Of a DNA stretch of 62,033 nt, positions 36,039-45,315 are shown piece after piece. Every line of letters begins with the position of its first letter. Within the stretch, counting starts at the first letter, position 1. A program made the translations under genes and the position numbers. This DNA comes from Verrucomicrobiota bacterium. Lineage in GTDB: Bacteria; Verrucomicrobiota; Verrucomicrobiia; Limisphaerales; CAIMTB01. Under the pieces are notes generated by a model. It saw only the letters and a program-made list of their open reading frames with translations, did no database searches and was not told where the DNA came from. The stretch lies in NCBI GenBank assembly GCA_963205105.1, contig CAUJJW010000246.1, forward strand, positions 1 through 62,033, written 5' to 3'.

Positions 36039-36968
36039 TCACGCGCGCGGCTTTTTCGCGGCACCCTTGGCCTTGGGCTTCGTCTTGGTCTTGGTCAGGG
36101 AGGCTGCCGCGGGAGCGGACAACGCCTTGAAGCGGCGGGTGAGGTCGATGAGCGATTGCTCGACGCCCATGCGCTCCAGGCTGGAGGCGCCGACGAAGCC
36201 CACCACATCGGTGGCCTTCATGATGCGGTCGGCGTCTTCCGGGGTGTTGATCGGACCGCCATGGGCCAGGAAGAAGAGGTCCTTCCGCACGCGCCGGGCG
36301 GCATCGATGATGGCGCGGGTGCGTTCGATCGCGAAATCCCAGGTGACCACGGCCTTGGAGACGCCGATGGAACCGCCGACCGTGGTGCCGACGTGGGCGA
36401 TGATGGCATCGGCGCCGGCCTTGGCCATTTCGACCGCCTCTTCGGGCGAGCCGACATACACGATGGAGAAAAGGTCCATGCGACGGGCCAGGGCCACCAT
36501 TTCGTACTCCTTCTTCACGCTCATGCCGGTTTCCTCAAGCACGCCGCGGAAGTGGCCATCGACGATGGTGTGGGTGGGGAAGTTGTTGACCCCGCTGAAG
36601 CCCATCTCCTTCACCTGGAGCAACCAGTGCCACATGCGCCGGCGCGGATCGGTGGCGTGGACACCGCAGATGACGGGGACCTCCTCGACCACGGGCAGCA
36701 CTTCGTATTCGCCGATCTCCATGGCGATGGCGTTGGCGTCGCCGTAGGCCATCATGCCGCAGGTGGAGCCGTGGCCCATCATGCGAAACCGGCCGGAGTT
36801 ATAGATGATGATGAGATCCGCGCCACCGCGCTCGATGAATTTGGCACTGATGCCGGTGCCGGCGCCGGCGGCGATGATGGCGTTGCCGCCGCGCAAGGTG
36901 GCGCGCAAACGGTCGATGACTTCTTTGCGGGTATAGGGGTTACCCTTGCCGGTCCAGGGATTGGGCAT
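36039..36968 (-). CDS. Phosphoenolpyruvate hydrolase family TIM-barrel protein
   Basis: 309 aa. The TIM-barrel family described as PEP hydrolase-like, also found fused to Tm-1/UPF0261 domains, is recognisable from AIIAAGAGTGISAKFIERGG, DLIIIYNSGRFRMMGHGS, PVICGVHATDP, GFSGVNNFPTHTIVDGHFR and FLAHGGPINTPEDADRI. The true reaction is poorly known; the family name comes from annotation. The last 30 residues are a Lys/Ala-rich tail (TKTKTKPKAKGAAKKPRA), which is not part of the barrel. It is the first gene of the operon with the cupin and the cytochrome megaprotein, and it diverges from an AraC regulator with 75 bp between the starts. Confidence 0.85.
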   Translation of the reverse strand: MPNPWTGKGNPYTRKEVIDRLRATLRGGNAIIAAGAGTGISAKFIERGGADLIIIYNSGRFRMMGHGSTCGMMAYGDANAIAMEIGEYEVLPVVEEVPVICGVHATDPRRRMWHWLLQVKEMGFSGVNNFPTHTIVDGHFRGVLEETGMSVKKEYEMVALARRMDLFSIVYVGSPEEAVEMAKAGADAIIAHVGTTVGGSIGVSKAVVTWDFAIERTRAIIDAARRVRKDLFFLAHGGPINTPEDADRIMKATDVVGFVGASSLERMGVEQSLIDLTRRFKALSAPAAASLTKTKTKPKAKGAAKKPRA

Positions 36969-37043
36969 AGCGGATAGGAATGTGTTGGCCTCGGGGGCGA
37001 AGAGGTTCTAATCCAAGCCCGATCCCGCCGTCAGTAGCGAACC

Positions 37044-37949
37044 ATGCCTGAGTCCCTCGAAAACCTATCGGAAACCCACATCATGGGTCCCCGAAACCGC
37101 CTGTGGGCGGTGCGGGCGACGGTGGATGACCGCCGTCCATTCCTCGCGGATTCGCCGATCTGCCACGGATTGAGCCGGTATCACATGGCGCACTTGGGGG
37201 TTCAAGAAGCCGCGCATCCGTACCGAATCGTTCGCACCCACCAGAGTGGAACCTTCTTCATGGCCTGCGTCGGAGGCGAAGGCCGCGTGCTCGCCGATGG
37301 CCGCTGGGAAGCCGTCACGGCCGGCACCGCTTGTCTGCTCCTCCCCCACATGCTCAACGCCTTCCGCGCCCTTCCCGGACGGACCTGGGAGTTCTGTTGG
37401 ATTCGGTACCAGGAATCCGCCTCCCGCCAACCGCTGGTCCCCGCCAGCTCACCACGCCTCGCGCGCTTTGAAGGCGAACCCCTGCGTCATGCCATTCTCG
37501 GGCTCCACCATGAATGCGCGAAGGATCCCGCCCCCGAAGCCGTCGACCACTGGCTCGACCTCATCCAATCCTATGTGCTCCGTTTCGTGCGCCCCTGGCA
37601 GAGCGACAGCCGCCTCGCCCAGCTTTGGGAGGAGGTCGCGGCGAAGCTCTCCGAGGAGTGGAGCCTCGACGAACTCGCCCGCCGCGCCCACGTCTCCGGC
37701 GAACATCTCCGCCGCCTCTGCCAACGGGAGCTCGGTCGGAGTCCGATGCAGCACGTCACCTTCCTCCGCATGCGACGAGCCGCCGAACTGCTCGCCACCA
37801 CCCACCTCAAGATCGAGATCATCGCCTCCGAGGTCGGTTATCAAAACCCGTTCGTGTTCTCCACCTCGTTCAAGAAATGGACCGGATGGCGTCCCTCGGA
37901 CTACCCGGGCCGCCGCAGCCGCACACCGCCCAAGGTGCATTCCGGATAG
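37044..37949 (+). CDS. AraC-family transcriptional regulator
   Basis: 301 aa. The N-terminal half is a cupin-like sensor (YRIVRTHQSGTFFMACVGGE, LLPHMLNAFRALPGRTWEFC). The C-terminal 100 residues have two helix-turn-helix motifs: WSLDELARRAHVSGEHLRRL and LKIEIIASEVGYQNPFVFST, ending in the classic FKKWTGWRPSDYP. Such proteins usually respond to a sugar and act as activators. The start is 75 bp from the divergent PEP-hydrolase-family gene, so it probably controls that operon. The ligand is unknown. Confidence 0.92.
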   Translation: MPESLENLSETHIMGPRNRLWAVRATVDDRRPFLADSPICHGLSRYHMAHLGVQEAAHPYRIVRTHQSGTFFMACVGGEGRVLADGRWEAVTAGTACLLLPHMLNAFRALPGRTWEFCWIRYQESASRQPLVPASSPRLARFEGEPLRHAILGLHHECAKDPAPEAVDHWLDLIQSYVLRFVRPWQSDSRLAQLWEEVAAKLSEEWSLDELARRAHVSGEHLRRLCQRELGRSPMQHVTFLRMRRAAELLATTHLKIEIIASEVGYQNPFVFSTSFKKWTGWRPSDYPGRRSRTPPKVHSG

Positions 37950-38044
37950 GAGATAGTGGGCATGCCGGCTGGACATGGCGCGCGCCGGACGCTTGATTCT
38001 ACAGGTTCCCCGCAAGAATCGCCCATCGATCCCCCGCCACGCCC

Positions 38045-38893
38045 ATGAACCATCCCCCATCCCCGCCCCGTCTTCCGCACCGCTCCCGTCATGGCACCCG
38101 TGGTTTCACCCTGATCGAGCTCCTGGTCGTCATCGCCATCATCGCGATCCTCGCCAGCATGCTCCTGCCTGCACTGGCCAAAGCCAAAGGCAAGGCTCAG
38201 CAGACCAAGTGTCTGAACAACATGCGCCAGCTGGGCATCGCGACGGTCATGTACGTCCAGGAATACGACAAATACCCCGGCTGCCTCTTCGTCAACGGAG
38301 GCTTCCGCTACGTCTGGGCTCCCCGCCTCTTCAGCCAGATCGGCACCAACCGCGCCGTCTTCTCCTGCCCCACGGCCACTCCGTTCAGCGCCTGGGACAC
38401 CAACATCAACCGCACCCTCGGCGCTCCCAGTGTCGTCGGAGGCGGCCGTGATATCTGGGGCATCAGCGAGACCACGCTCTTCTCCATCGGTTACAACGAC
38501 TGGGGCGCCGCTCCCGCCGGTGGCACCCTGGGTCTGGGCGGTGATGTCGACCGTTCGGAATTCCCCGAAATCAAAGAGTCCCAGGTCATCGCCCCCTCCG
38601 ACATGATCATGCTCGCCGATTCCAAACCCGGCGCCGGAGGGAAAATCACCCGCACTACCCGCGGACAGTTCGATGGCAACGTCGACCCCACCACCGAAGC
38701 CGAGTGGCCTTCCAACCGTCACAACAGCCGGACCGTCGTCATGTTCTGCGATGGCCACGCCGAGGCGGCCCGACGCAACGACGTGATCGATCCCAACAAC
38801 GACCGCTGGCACCGACGCTGGAACAACGATCACGAACGCTCCAAGAACACCTGGACCGTGAACCGCAACGCCGCGAACCAGTTGGATCCCTGA
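38045..38893 (+). CDS. Type II secretion-like pseudopilin, H-x9-DG class (second)
   Basis: 282 aa. The prepilin leader ends [19 protein letters not shown]; the helix continues [18 protein letters not shown]. The C-terminal half carries [20 protein letters not shown], the H-x9-DG motif. The head domain differs from the copy at 9636. A solitary gene, not in an operon with secretion machinery. Its 3' end meets the heptanucleotide repeat (38903-38941) and the convergent RelE-like gene. Confidence 0.88.
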   Translation: MNHPPSPPRLPHRSRHGTRGFTLIELLVVIAIIAILASMLLPALAKAKGKAQQTKCLNNMRQLGIATVMYVQEYDKYPGCLFVNGGFRYVWAPRLFSQIGTNRAVFSCPTATPFSAWDTNINRTLGAPSVVGGGRDIWGISETTLFSIGYNDWGAAPAGGTLGLGGDVDRSEFPEIKESQVIAPSDMIMLADSKPGAGGKITRTTRGQFDGNVDPTTEAEWPSNRHNSRTVVMFCDGHAEAARRNDVIDPNNDRWHRRWNNDHERSKNTWTVNRNAANQLDP

Positions 38894-38902
38894 AGGTCGG
38901 GC

Positions 38903-38941
38903 TTCTGTCCTCCGTCCTCTGTCCTCCGTCCTCTGTCCACC
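38903..38941. repeat. Heptanucleotide-type tandem repeat, locus 2
   Basis: About five to six units of GTCCTCC/GTCCTCT between two convergent stops. It is nearly the same unit as at 24121-24175. Confidence 0.85.
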
Positions 38942-38943
38942 GT

Positions 38944-39321
38944 TCAGCCGGCCTTGGGAACTTCCTTGCGCCGGGCTGCTTCGATGAGATCCCAGAACTT
39001 GGGGTTCGCCTGCAGGGCCTCATCCTCGCCGGTGGGCAGGCTCGAACGGAACAGGAAGTCCTTCAACGAGTTGCGGTTCAGAATCCGGTGCACCACCAGA
39101 CCCAGCGGATGGCGCTCGAAGTAAATCCGGTAGTCACCCAACCGCATCCGATGCAGGACGCGTCCCTCGCGCTCCAGCTTTCCGAATCGCTCCAGATCCG
39201 TGCTCATCACCTCGGTCGGTAACCCTCGAAAATCACCCAAAATGGTGAGCTGGAGGTTCTTGGGCATCGCCGACAGTTCCGCGGCGCTGGTGGGATTGAA
39301 AATGATCTGAAACGTGCGCAT
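38944..39321 (-). CDS. RelE/ParE-like toxin or cytotoxin-fold protein without partner
   Basis: 125 aa from ATG 39321: MRTFQIIFNPTSAAELSAMP, then a central EGRVLHRMRLGDYRIYFERH, where the R-x-G-DYRIYF block is the hallmark of the RelE/ParE superfamily. It extends with LGLVVHRILNRNSLKDFLFR and a longer C-terminus than usual (about 30 residues). No antitoxin gene lies on either side. It may be an orphan, or may have lost toxicity. The frame is open upstream to 41949 but that is a shadow of the protease gene. Confidence 0.75.
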   Translation of the reverse strand: MRTFQIIFNPTSAAELSAMPKNLQLTILGDFRGLPTEVMSTDLERFGKLEREGRVLHRMRLGDYRIYFERHPLGLVVHRILNRNSLKDFLFRSSLPTGEDEALQANPKFWDLIEAARRKEVPKAG

Positions 39322-39480
39322 GTCCGACCCGGGCGTCCGTCGACCTTCCCTCTTCAGAACCCGACGAATCGCCAGCGTGGGCAGAAGAGACATCAGGTCC
39401 GGCGCGCCCGGCAAGGAAAACGCTCCGGAATCTCTTGTTGCTTCCGCCTTGGATAGCGGCAGATTGCCACCCCAGAAGTC

Positions 39481-41736
39481 ATGATGAACCCAATCTTCCG
39501 CTGGGTAGTGCCCCTTTCCTTGGCCGTCGTCGTGTCGGTCATCGCCCAGGAAAAGTCGCGGCCCCAAGCCAGCGCGCCCGAGGAGAAGTCGCTCAAGCAA
39601 CTCCTCGACAGCGTGCCAGCCGCCAGCGGTACCGCCCCCCGCAAAGCCGAGTTGTCCGCTCGCGATGCCGGTCTCATTGCCCGCACCACCGGCAACGTCC
39701 TCGCCAGCGGCCATTACCGCCAAAAGCCCCTCAATGACGAGGTCTCCGCCACCTTCTTCACCAATTACCTGTCCACCCTGGATTACGCCCGACTCATCTT
39801 CGTCCAGTCCGACGTCGACGAATTCGCCCAGCGCTACGCCAACCGCCTCGACGATCTCACCCTCGCCGGTGATCCCACCCCGGCCTACGAAATCTTCGAG
39901 CGCTACCTCTCCCGACTCGAGGAACGCACCACCCTCGCCCTGAAACTCCTCGAGCAACCCATCGACTTCACCCAGGAGGAACGCTTCAACCCCCAGCGTG
40001 ATAAAGCCCCGTGGCCCAAGGACAAAGCCGAGGCCGACGAGCTCTGGCGCCTGCGGGTCAAGTTCGATGTCCTCCAGGGTCGCCTCGCCAAAGACAAAGC
40101 GGACGATGTCCTCAAGAATCTCGCCAAACGCTACCATCGCCTGCTCAAGACGATGAAGGAGTACGACAACGAGGAAATCCTCTCCGTCTACCTCACCGCC
40201 CTCTCCCACGCCTACGACCCCCACTCGGACTACATGAGCCCCTCCGAGGCCAAACAGTTCGAGATCAGCAACGTCAAACTCTCCCTCAGCGGCATCGGCG
40301 CCCTGCTCGAATGGGAGGATGGCTACACCCGCATCAAGAGCCTCGTCCCCGGTGGGCCCGCCGAACAAAGCAAACAGCTCAAGCCCAAGGACAAAATCGT
40401 CGCCGTCGCCCAGGAGGAAGGCGACCCCGTGGACGTGGTTGAAATGCGCCTCAACAAGGTCGTGGAACTGATCCGAGGCAAAAAAGGCACCACCGTCAAA
40501 CTCACCGTCGTCCCCAACGCCTCCGAGGACGGCACCCAGAAAGTCATCTACCTCGTCCGCGACGACATCAAGCTGTCGGAACAGTTCGCCAAGGCCCGGA
40601 TTTTGGACCTGCCAGGAACCGACGGCACGTCCACCAAGCTGGGCATCATCGTCCTTAACCAGTTCTACGAGAACTGCACCCGCGACATCGAACGCCTCAT
40701 CCGTCGCCTCAAGGACGACAAGGTTCAGGGCATCGTCCTCGACCTGCGCCGCAATGGCGGCGGCATCCTGGAGGAAGCCATCCAGCTCACCGGTTTGTTC
40801 GTGCCCAAAGGCCCCGTCGTTCAGGTCAAAGGCTTCAACGGAGTGAACCGCGTGATGGAGGATGACGACTCCGGCGTCGCCTGGGACGGCCCGCTCGTCG
40901 TGGCCGTGGGACACCTGAGCGCTTCCGCCTCCGAAATCGTGGCCGCTGCCCTCCAGGACTACGGTCGCGCCCTGATCGTCGGCGATGCCGCCACCCACGG
41001 GAAAGGCACTGTCCAGACCCTCGTGCCACTCTCCCAGTTCTACCCCCGGCCCTCCATGGGAGCCAACGCCGGCAAACTGAAGTTCACCGTTTCCAAGTTC
41101 TACCGCATCGCGGGCGGCACGACCCAGAAGTACGGCGTCACTCCCGACATCTCCCTCCCCACCGTGCTCGATCACATGGATTTGGGCGAATCCCACCTCC
41201 CCAACTGCCTGCCTGCCGACCGCACCACTCCGGCCAGTTTCTCCCGCATGAACTTGGTGCAGCCCTACGTCGGTACCCTCCGAGAGCGCTCCTCCAACCG
41301 AATCGGGTCGAACAAGGAGTACGCTTTCATTCTCGAAGACATCGAGGAAATGAAGAAGCGGAAGGAAGATCCGAGTGTTTCCCTGAACGAAGCCGCGCGG
41401 CTCACCGAAAAGAACGACCGCAAAGCCAAAAACGACGCTCGCAAGAAGGAGCGCCAAGCTCTCGAACCCAACCCCGTTCCGGTCTACGAAATCACCCTCG
41501 AAGGCCTCGAAAAAGGTGAAGCTCCCAAACTGGTCGGCGCCAAGATCGAGCCCGATGCCGGTACTGAAACGCCCAAGCCGACGACCGAGGACGAGGATGT
41601 CGAAGACGAGGATGATGCCAAACGCATCGAACCCCAGCTGCGTGAAACGCTGAATATCCTCGTCGATTACCTCCAGATCGCCGCCGCCAAGGGCGAGCGC
41701 TTCGCCCAGGAACTCCAGGCAGCCGCCAGGAAGTAG
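39481..41736 (+). CDS. C-terminal processing protease (S41 family, Tsp/Prc-like)
   Basis: 751 aa with a signal peptide (IFRWVVPLSLAVVVSVIAQE), thus periplasmic. The long N-terminal helical domain resembles Tsp (TFFTNYLSTLDYARLIFVQS, HAYDPHSDYMSPSEAKQFEI). A PDZ domain follows (SLSGIGALLEWEDGYTRIKS, LVPGGPAEQSKQLKPKDKIV). The catalytic Ser lies in HLSASASEIVAAALQDYGRA and the Lys in HGKGTVQTL. The C-terminal DUF3340-like region is present, so this is the Prc/Tsp type that degrades or trims envelope proteins. The last part is Glu/Asp-rich. It starts with ATGATG; either codon could be used. Confidence 0.94.
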   Translation: MMNPIFRWVVPLSLAVVVSVIAQEKSRPQASAPEEKSLKQLLDSVPAASGTAPRKAELSARDAGLIARTTGNVLASGHYRQKPLNDEVSATFFTNYLSTLDYARLIFVQSDVDEFAQRYANRLDDLTLAGDPTPAYEIFERYLSRLEERTTLALKLLEQPIDFTQEERFNPQRDKAPWPKDKAEADELWRLRVKFDVLQGRLAKDKADDVLKNLAKRYHRLLKTMKEYDNEEILSVYLTALSHAYDPHSDYMSPSEAKQFEISNVKLSLSGIGALLEWEDGYTRIKSLVPGGPAEQSKQLKPKDKIVAVAQEEGDPVDVVEMRLNKVVELIRGKKGTTVKLTVVPNASEDGTQKVIYLVRDDIKLSEQFAKARILDLPGTDGTSTKLGIIVLNQFYENCTRDIERLIRRLKDDKVQGIVLDLRRNGGGILEEAIQLTGLFVPKGPVVQVKGFNGVNRVMEDDDSGVAWDGPLVVAVGHLSASASEIVAAALQDYGRALIVGDAATHGKGTVQTLVPLSQFYPRPSMGANAGKLKFTVSKFYRIAGGTTQKYGVTPDISLPTVLDHMDLGESHLPNCLPADRTTPASFSRMNLVQPYVGTLRERSSNRIGSNKEYAFILEDIEEMKKRKEDPSVSLNEAARLTEKNDRKAKNDARKKERQALEPNPVPVYEITLEGLEKGEAPKLVGAKIEPDAGTETPKPTTEDEDVEDEDDAKRIEPQLRETLNILVDYLQIAAAKGERFAQELQAAARK

Positions 41737-41756
41737 CCACCCGCCGCCGTGCCTCC

Positions 41757-41846
41757 GTACCAGCGGGCGTCCCGCCCCCCGGAATCCTCCCGGGTTCAAG
41801 GCCCGTGAGCAGGTCACTTTTGAACAGGTGGCTCTCCATGAACCTG
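41757..41846 (+). repeat. Double-hairpin interspersed repeat, copy 7 (core partly deleted, with tail)
   Basis: Core reduced to one stem (GCGGGCGTCCCGCCCCCC). The tail is complete: GTTCAAGGCCCGTGAGCAGG, TCACTTTTGAACAGGTGG and CTCTCCATGAACCTGC. It runs directly into copy 8. Confidence 0.85.
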
Positions 41847-41852
41847 CATTCC

Positions 41853-41962
41853 GTAGCGGCGGGCGTCCCGCCTGCCGTAGAGGGGGGCGTCCCGCCCTCC
41901 GGAATCCCCGGTTCATGGCCCGTAAGCAGGTCGATTTAGAACAGGGCACTCTCCATGAACCT
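41853..41962 (+). repeat. Double-hairpin interspersed repeat, copy 8 (fullest copy)
   Basis: Both stems and the complete tail (GTTCATGGCCCGTAAGCAGG to CTCTCCATGAACCTGC), about 110 bp in all. The second stem has one mismatch. It is in tandem with copy 7. Confidence 0.88.
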
Positions 41963-42105
41963 GCCTTCCCCTCGTCATCGTGCTCCTACTCCTAATCGTA
42001 ATCCGCCCGCCTCCCCAGGTTCATGGGCCGTGAGCAGGTCATTTTTGAACAGGGGGCTCTCCAGGAACCTTTCCGTGGCAGCGATCGCGAGGGTTGAAAC
42101 GGGCT

Positions 42106-42283
42106 CCCTCACCCCAACCCTCTCCCAGGGGGAGAGGGCGTCGCATATCCCGCACGGCGACATGCCGGAACTCCAGCCATCCGAGCCGTCGCGACCCGTT
42201 CCAGCCAACACCCGGCCCAACCCTTCAAAACCCGCGGGATATATTCTCCCTCTCCCTCCGGGAGAGGGCCGGGGTGAGGGTCG
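42106..42283. repeat. Long element with inverted CCCTCACCCCAACCC-type ends
   Basis: Left end CCCTCACCCCAACCCTCTCC with its own hairpin (CTCTCCCAGGGGGAGAG). Right end CCCTCTCCCTCCGGGAGAGG then GCCGGGGTGAGGG, roughly its reverse complement. About 120 bp of non-coding sequence lies between. This type of element is widespread in bacterial genomes of several phyla. Confidence 0.8.
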
Positions 42284-42479
42284 CTCGCTGCATTCCTCGC
42301 TCCACGGTTCATGGTCCCAATACGTGTCCAGATTTGGAAAACGCTCCTCTCCATGAACCACCCCTTCCCTCGTCATCGTTCTCCTGACCCAAATCCCAAT
42401 CCCTTCGCCATTGAAACCACCCGGTTTCTCTCCCGGCTTTTCCGTGGTTGAACAGCGGGAATCCGGTTTCACTCCCGCC

Positions 42480-43790
42480 ATGCCGAACCCCAAGAGCCTC
42501 GCCGCCGCTTACACCCTGGCCCGGGAACGCTTCGCCGAACTGGGAGTCGACACCGAAGCCGCCCTCCGACAGCTGGAAAAAGTCTCCATTTCTCTCCATT
42601 GCTGGCAGGGCGACGATGTCGGCGGGTTTGAAACCACCGGCGGCACCCTTGGCGACGGTTTGGCAGTCACCGGCAATTACCCGGGCAAAGCCCGCACTCC
42701 CCAGGAGCTTCGCGCCGACTTCGAAAAGGTCCTTTCCCTGCTTCCCGGCCGCCATCGACTGAACCTCCACGCCAGCTACGCCGATGTCTCGGGCCGAAGC
42801 CTCGGTCGCGACCGCGACCAACTCGGGCCCGACCAATTCCAGGAGTGGATCGCCTGGGCGCGGGCGCAGAAGATCGGCTTGGATTTCAACCAGACCTATT
42901 TCGGACATCCCAAGGTCCAGGGTGGGTTCACCCTCACCCACCGCGACCCGGCAATCCGCCGGTTCTGGGTCGAACACGGCATCCGCTGCCGCGAAGTGGG
43001 AGCTGCCTTCGGCAAAGCGCTCGGAACTCCCTGCCTCACCAATCTTTGGATCCCTGACGGCATGAAGGACACCCCCGTCGATCGCATGGGACCGCGCGAA
43101 CTGCTGCTCCAATCGCTCGACGACATCTTTCGCCCCAAACTCGACAGGACCCACAACCTGGATTCGGTTGAGCCCAAGCTGTTCGGGATCGGTGCGGAGA
43201 GTTACACCCCGGGTTCCCACGAATTCTACCTCGGCTACGCGGTCAGCCGTCAGGTCCTGCTGACCCTCGACGCCGGCCACTACCACCCGACGGAAGGCAT
43301 CGCCGATAAAATCTCTTCGGTGCTCTGTTTCCTGCCCGAGATCGCCCTGCACGTCAGCCGCGGCGTCCGCTGGGACAGCGACCACGTGGTCACGCTCACC
43401 GACGATTTGCAGGCTATCGCCCAGGAGATCGTTTGGGGCAACCACCTGGCCCCTGTCCGGCTTCCCTCGCATGCCGGCGCGCCCCTGCAGCGCATTCGCA
43501 TCGGCCTCGACTACTTCGACGCCAGCATCAACCGGATCGCCGCCTGGGTCATCGGCTCACGCAACATGCTCCGGGCTCTGCTGCTCGCGTTACTCGCGCC
43601 GATCTCCAAATTGCGCGACGCCGAGTGGTCCGGCGACTACACCGCCCGCCTGGCGCTCCTGGAAGAGGCGAAGCTGCTGCCGACTGGTGCCGTCTGGGAT
43701 CAGTTCTGCGAGACCCAGGGCGTGCCCGTCGCGGAAACCTGGCTCGCTGAAGTGCAGCGCCATGAAAGGGAAGTCCTGTCCAAGCGCTGA
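42480..43790 (+). CDS. rhaA: L-rhamnose isomerase
   Basis: Converts L-rhamnose to L-rhamnulose, first step of the phosphorylating rhamnose pathway; cytoplasmic, Mn/Zn-dependent. 436 aa from ATG 42480, close to the usual 420. It has the family block VSISLHCWQGDDVGGFE, the metal-site regions IGLDFNQTYFGHPKV and TPCLTNLWIPDGMKD, and later LLTLDAGHYHPTEGI and HVSRGVRWDSDHVV. No rhamnulokinase or aldolase gene is adjacent. Together with the exported alpha-L-rhamnosidase at 6748 it implies rhamnose use. The start is chosen because upstream sequence (from 42411) is repeat-derived. Confidence 0.95.
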   Translation: MPNPKSLAAAYTLARERFAELGVDTEAALRQLEKVSISLHCWQGDDVGGFETTGGTLGDGLAVTGNYPGKARTPQELRADFEKVLSLLPGRHRLNLHASYADVSGRSLGRDRDQLGPDQFQEWIAWARAQKIGLDFNQTYFGHPKVQGGFTLTHRDPAIRRFWVEHGIRCREVGAAFGKALGTPCLTNLWIPDGMKDTPVDRMGPRELLLQSLDDIFRPKLDRTHNLDSVEPKLFGIGAESYTPGSHEFYLGYAVSRQVLLTLDAGHYHPTEGIADKISSVLCFLPEIALHVSRGVRWDSDHVVTLTDDLQAIAQEIVWGNHLAPVRLPSHAGAPLQRIRIGLDYFDASINRIAAWVIGSRNMLRALLLALLAPISKLRDAEWSGDYTARLALLEEAKLLPTGAVWDQFCETQGVPVAETWLAEVQRHEREVLSKR

Positions 43791-43875
43791 GCGCAACCGC
43801 ACCCCCGGCAGGACGGCACAGCGTGCGGTCTGAACATTTCTCCCGACGCAGGACGCGGCCGAACCTCGCGTCTGC

Positions 43876-45315
43876 CTATCGGGGAAGCTGACCTCGCTGC
43901 ATAACCGTCCATTGCCGACTCGCCTCATCGTAATTCGACTGCCATTTCTTCAATTCGGCAGCGAGTCGCTCCTGACGTGCCATGGCTTCGTTCAGTTGGT
44001 CAGCAAGCTCAAGCCTCTTGCGGCGCCTGCCACGGTTATAGTCGCTCGCCAACTTCGCACGCTCAGAACTGGCCTTGTCGTAGTCTCTCTTGGCTTGGTT
44101 GAGGCGGTTCGAAAACTCATTCACCCGCTGCTCATAGCGGTTGATCTGCAGAATGGGCACCGCAAGCGGCCGCGGACGCGAAACCCTCGGGGCCTGAACA
44201 ACCGCGTTCGAAGAACTATCGCTCGACCCGTTTTCGAGGCTTTCGGCCCTCTCCGGCACCGATGAAGCCTCGCCCCGTGGAGCCGGAGCCACCCGAGGTA
44301 GTTCATCGGGATTCACAACTTCCGTAACCCTGGGTTGGGTGGTGGCCGAATTCGTGGCCCGTCCTCCGACGTTCACAGGCACGTTGTCAGCCCTTTCAGG
44401 GTGGCTCTCCGTTTCGTGCCTTCGCCCATCCCAGGCGAGCACCATCCCCGTCACCACCACGCCTGCCGCCGCGAACCCGAGCACCATCTTCCACAAGCCA
44501 ATTCCCGTCGCCGCTTCACCTCCTCGCAACAGCCGCTCCAGATCGCGGCGCATCTCGCCTGCCGACTGATACCGTTTGCGTCGATCGGGCTGACAGGCCC
44601 GGTTGATGACCCGGATCAACCGCAGCAACTCCGCATGATCCGGAAGTTCGGCCACGTTCTCCGGTAATGCGGGGAACTGCCGTCGATCACACCCCGTGCA
44701 CGCTTCGTACAGCGTCATCCCCAGACTGTAGATGTCGGCCCGATAAGTCCCCGGACCTTCCGGTGGAATGTAACCCTCCGTTCCGGCGTACGTCCGGGTG
44801 AGGTCCGCGTCCGTCACCAGACCGACGTCGGCGAGTTTTGGACGTCCGCCCACGAAAATGATGTTCCCGGGCTTGATGTCCCGGTGGACCAAACCGTTGG
44901 CGTGCAGATTCTCCAGGGCGGAGGTCAGCCCCCAGGCGAGTCCCGCGACCTCCGTTGCGGGAACCCTGAGCCGGGACTTCAACTCACTCCGAAGTGTATG
45001 GGGCAAATAGGCCTCGGGCTGAATCTCACCTGCTCCGGATGCGTCATCCGCGAGTTCCATGATGTAGTAGAAACAACCGTCCTGGTCCCTCCTCCCGACA
45101 TGCAACACCCGGAGTTGCGACTCAGACTGTGATGATACTGGAAAGAAGCGCAGGATTCCTTTGTATTCGCGTTCATAGGGCCGGTCGTCATCGAAGCTGC
45201 TGCGGTAGACGATCTTCACAGCCCAGTGGCGGCCCGCCGCATCGCGGGCCAGCCACACATCGCCATAACCGCCACGGCCGATGAAAGAGAGAAGATTGTA
45301 GTGCTGCAGATTCAT
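43876..45315 (-). CDS. Membrane-anchored Hanks-type Ser/Thr protein kinase
   Basis: 479 aa from ATG 45315. The kinase domain (1-280) has the Gly loop IGRGGYGDVWLARD, the Lys in WAVKIVY (about residue 34), the catalytic LVHRDIKPGNIIFV and a metal-binding KLADVGLV, where DFG reads DVG. The activation segment ends GTEGYIPPEGPG. A transmembrane helix (MVLGFAAAGVVVTGMVLAW) lies near residue 310. The C-terminal part is a low-complexity linker and a coiled coil (RYEQRVNEFSNRLNQAKRDY onward) on the far side of the membrane. It may sense through the coiled coil. It lies downstream of the ECF-led operon, separated by 450 bp with a hairpin terminator. Confidence 0.93.
   Translation of the reverse strand: MNLQHYNLLSFIGRGGYGDVWLARDAAGRHWAVKIVYRSSFDDDRPYEREYKGILRFFPVSSQSESQLRVLHVGRRDQDGCFYYIMELADDASGAGEIQPEAYLPHTLRSELKSRLRVPATEVAGLAWGLTSALENLHANGLVHRDIKPGNIIFVGGRPKLADVGLVTDADLTRTYAGTEGYIPPEGPGTYRADIYSLGMTLYEACTGCDRRQFPALPENVAELPDHAELLRLIRVINRACQPDRRKRYQSAGEMRRDLERLLRGGEAATGIGLWKMVLGFAAAGVVVTGMVLAWDGRRHETESHPERADNVPVNVGGRATNSATTQPRVTEVVNPDELPRVAPAPRGEASSVPERAESLENGSSDSSSNAVVQAPRVSRPRPLAVPILQINRYEQRVNEFSNRLNQAKRDYDKASSERAKLASDYNRGRRRKRLELADQLNEAMARQERLAAELKKWQSNYDEASRQWTVMQRGQLPR

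Larger units (their letters stand above)
41737..42479. other. Repeat-dense intergenic region before rhaA
   Basis: 743 bp with no gene. It contains two double-hairpin copies with full tail modules, one isolated tail (42016-42070), a long-stem element (42106-42283), and a fourth tail end near 42345. The stretch CCTCGTCATCGT.CTCCT occurs twice (41970 and 42370). It must hold the rhaA promoter; no good -35/-10 pair was found. Confidence 0.75.

Noticed and set aside
39322..41949. Upstream continuation of the RelE-like frame
   Set aside because: It is antisense to the S41 protease and would bury the toxin start; ATG 39321 gives a complete RelE-type protein.
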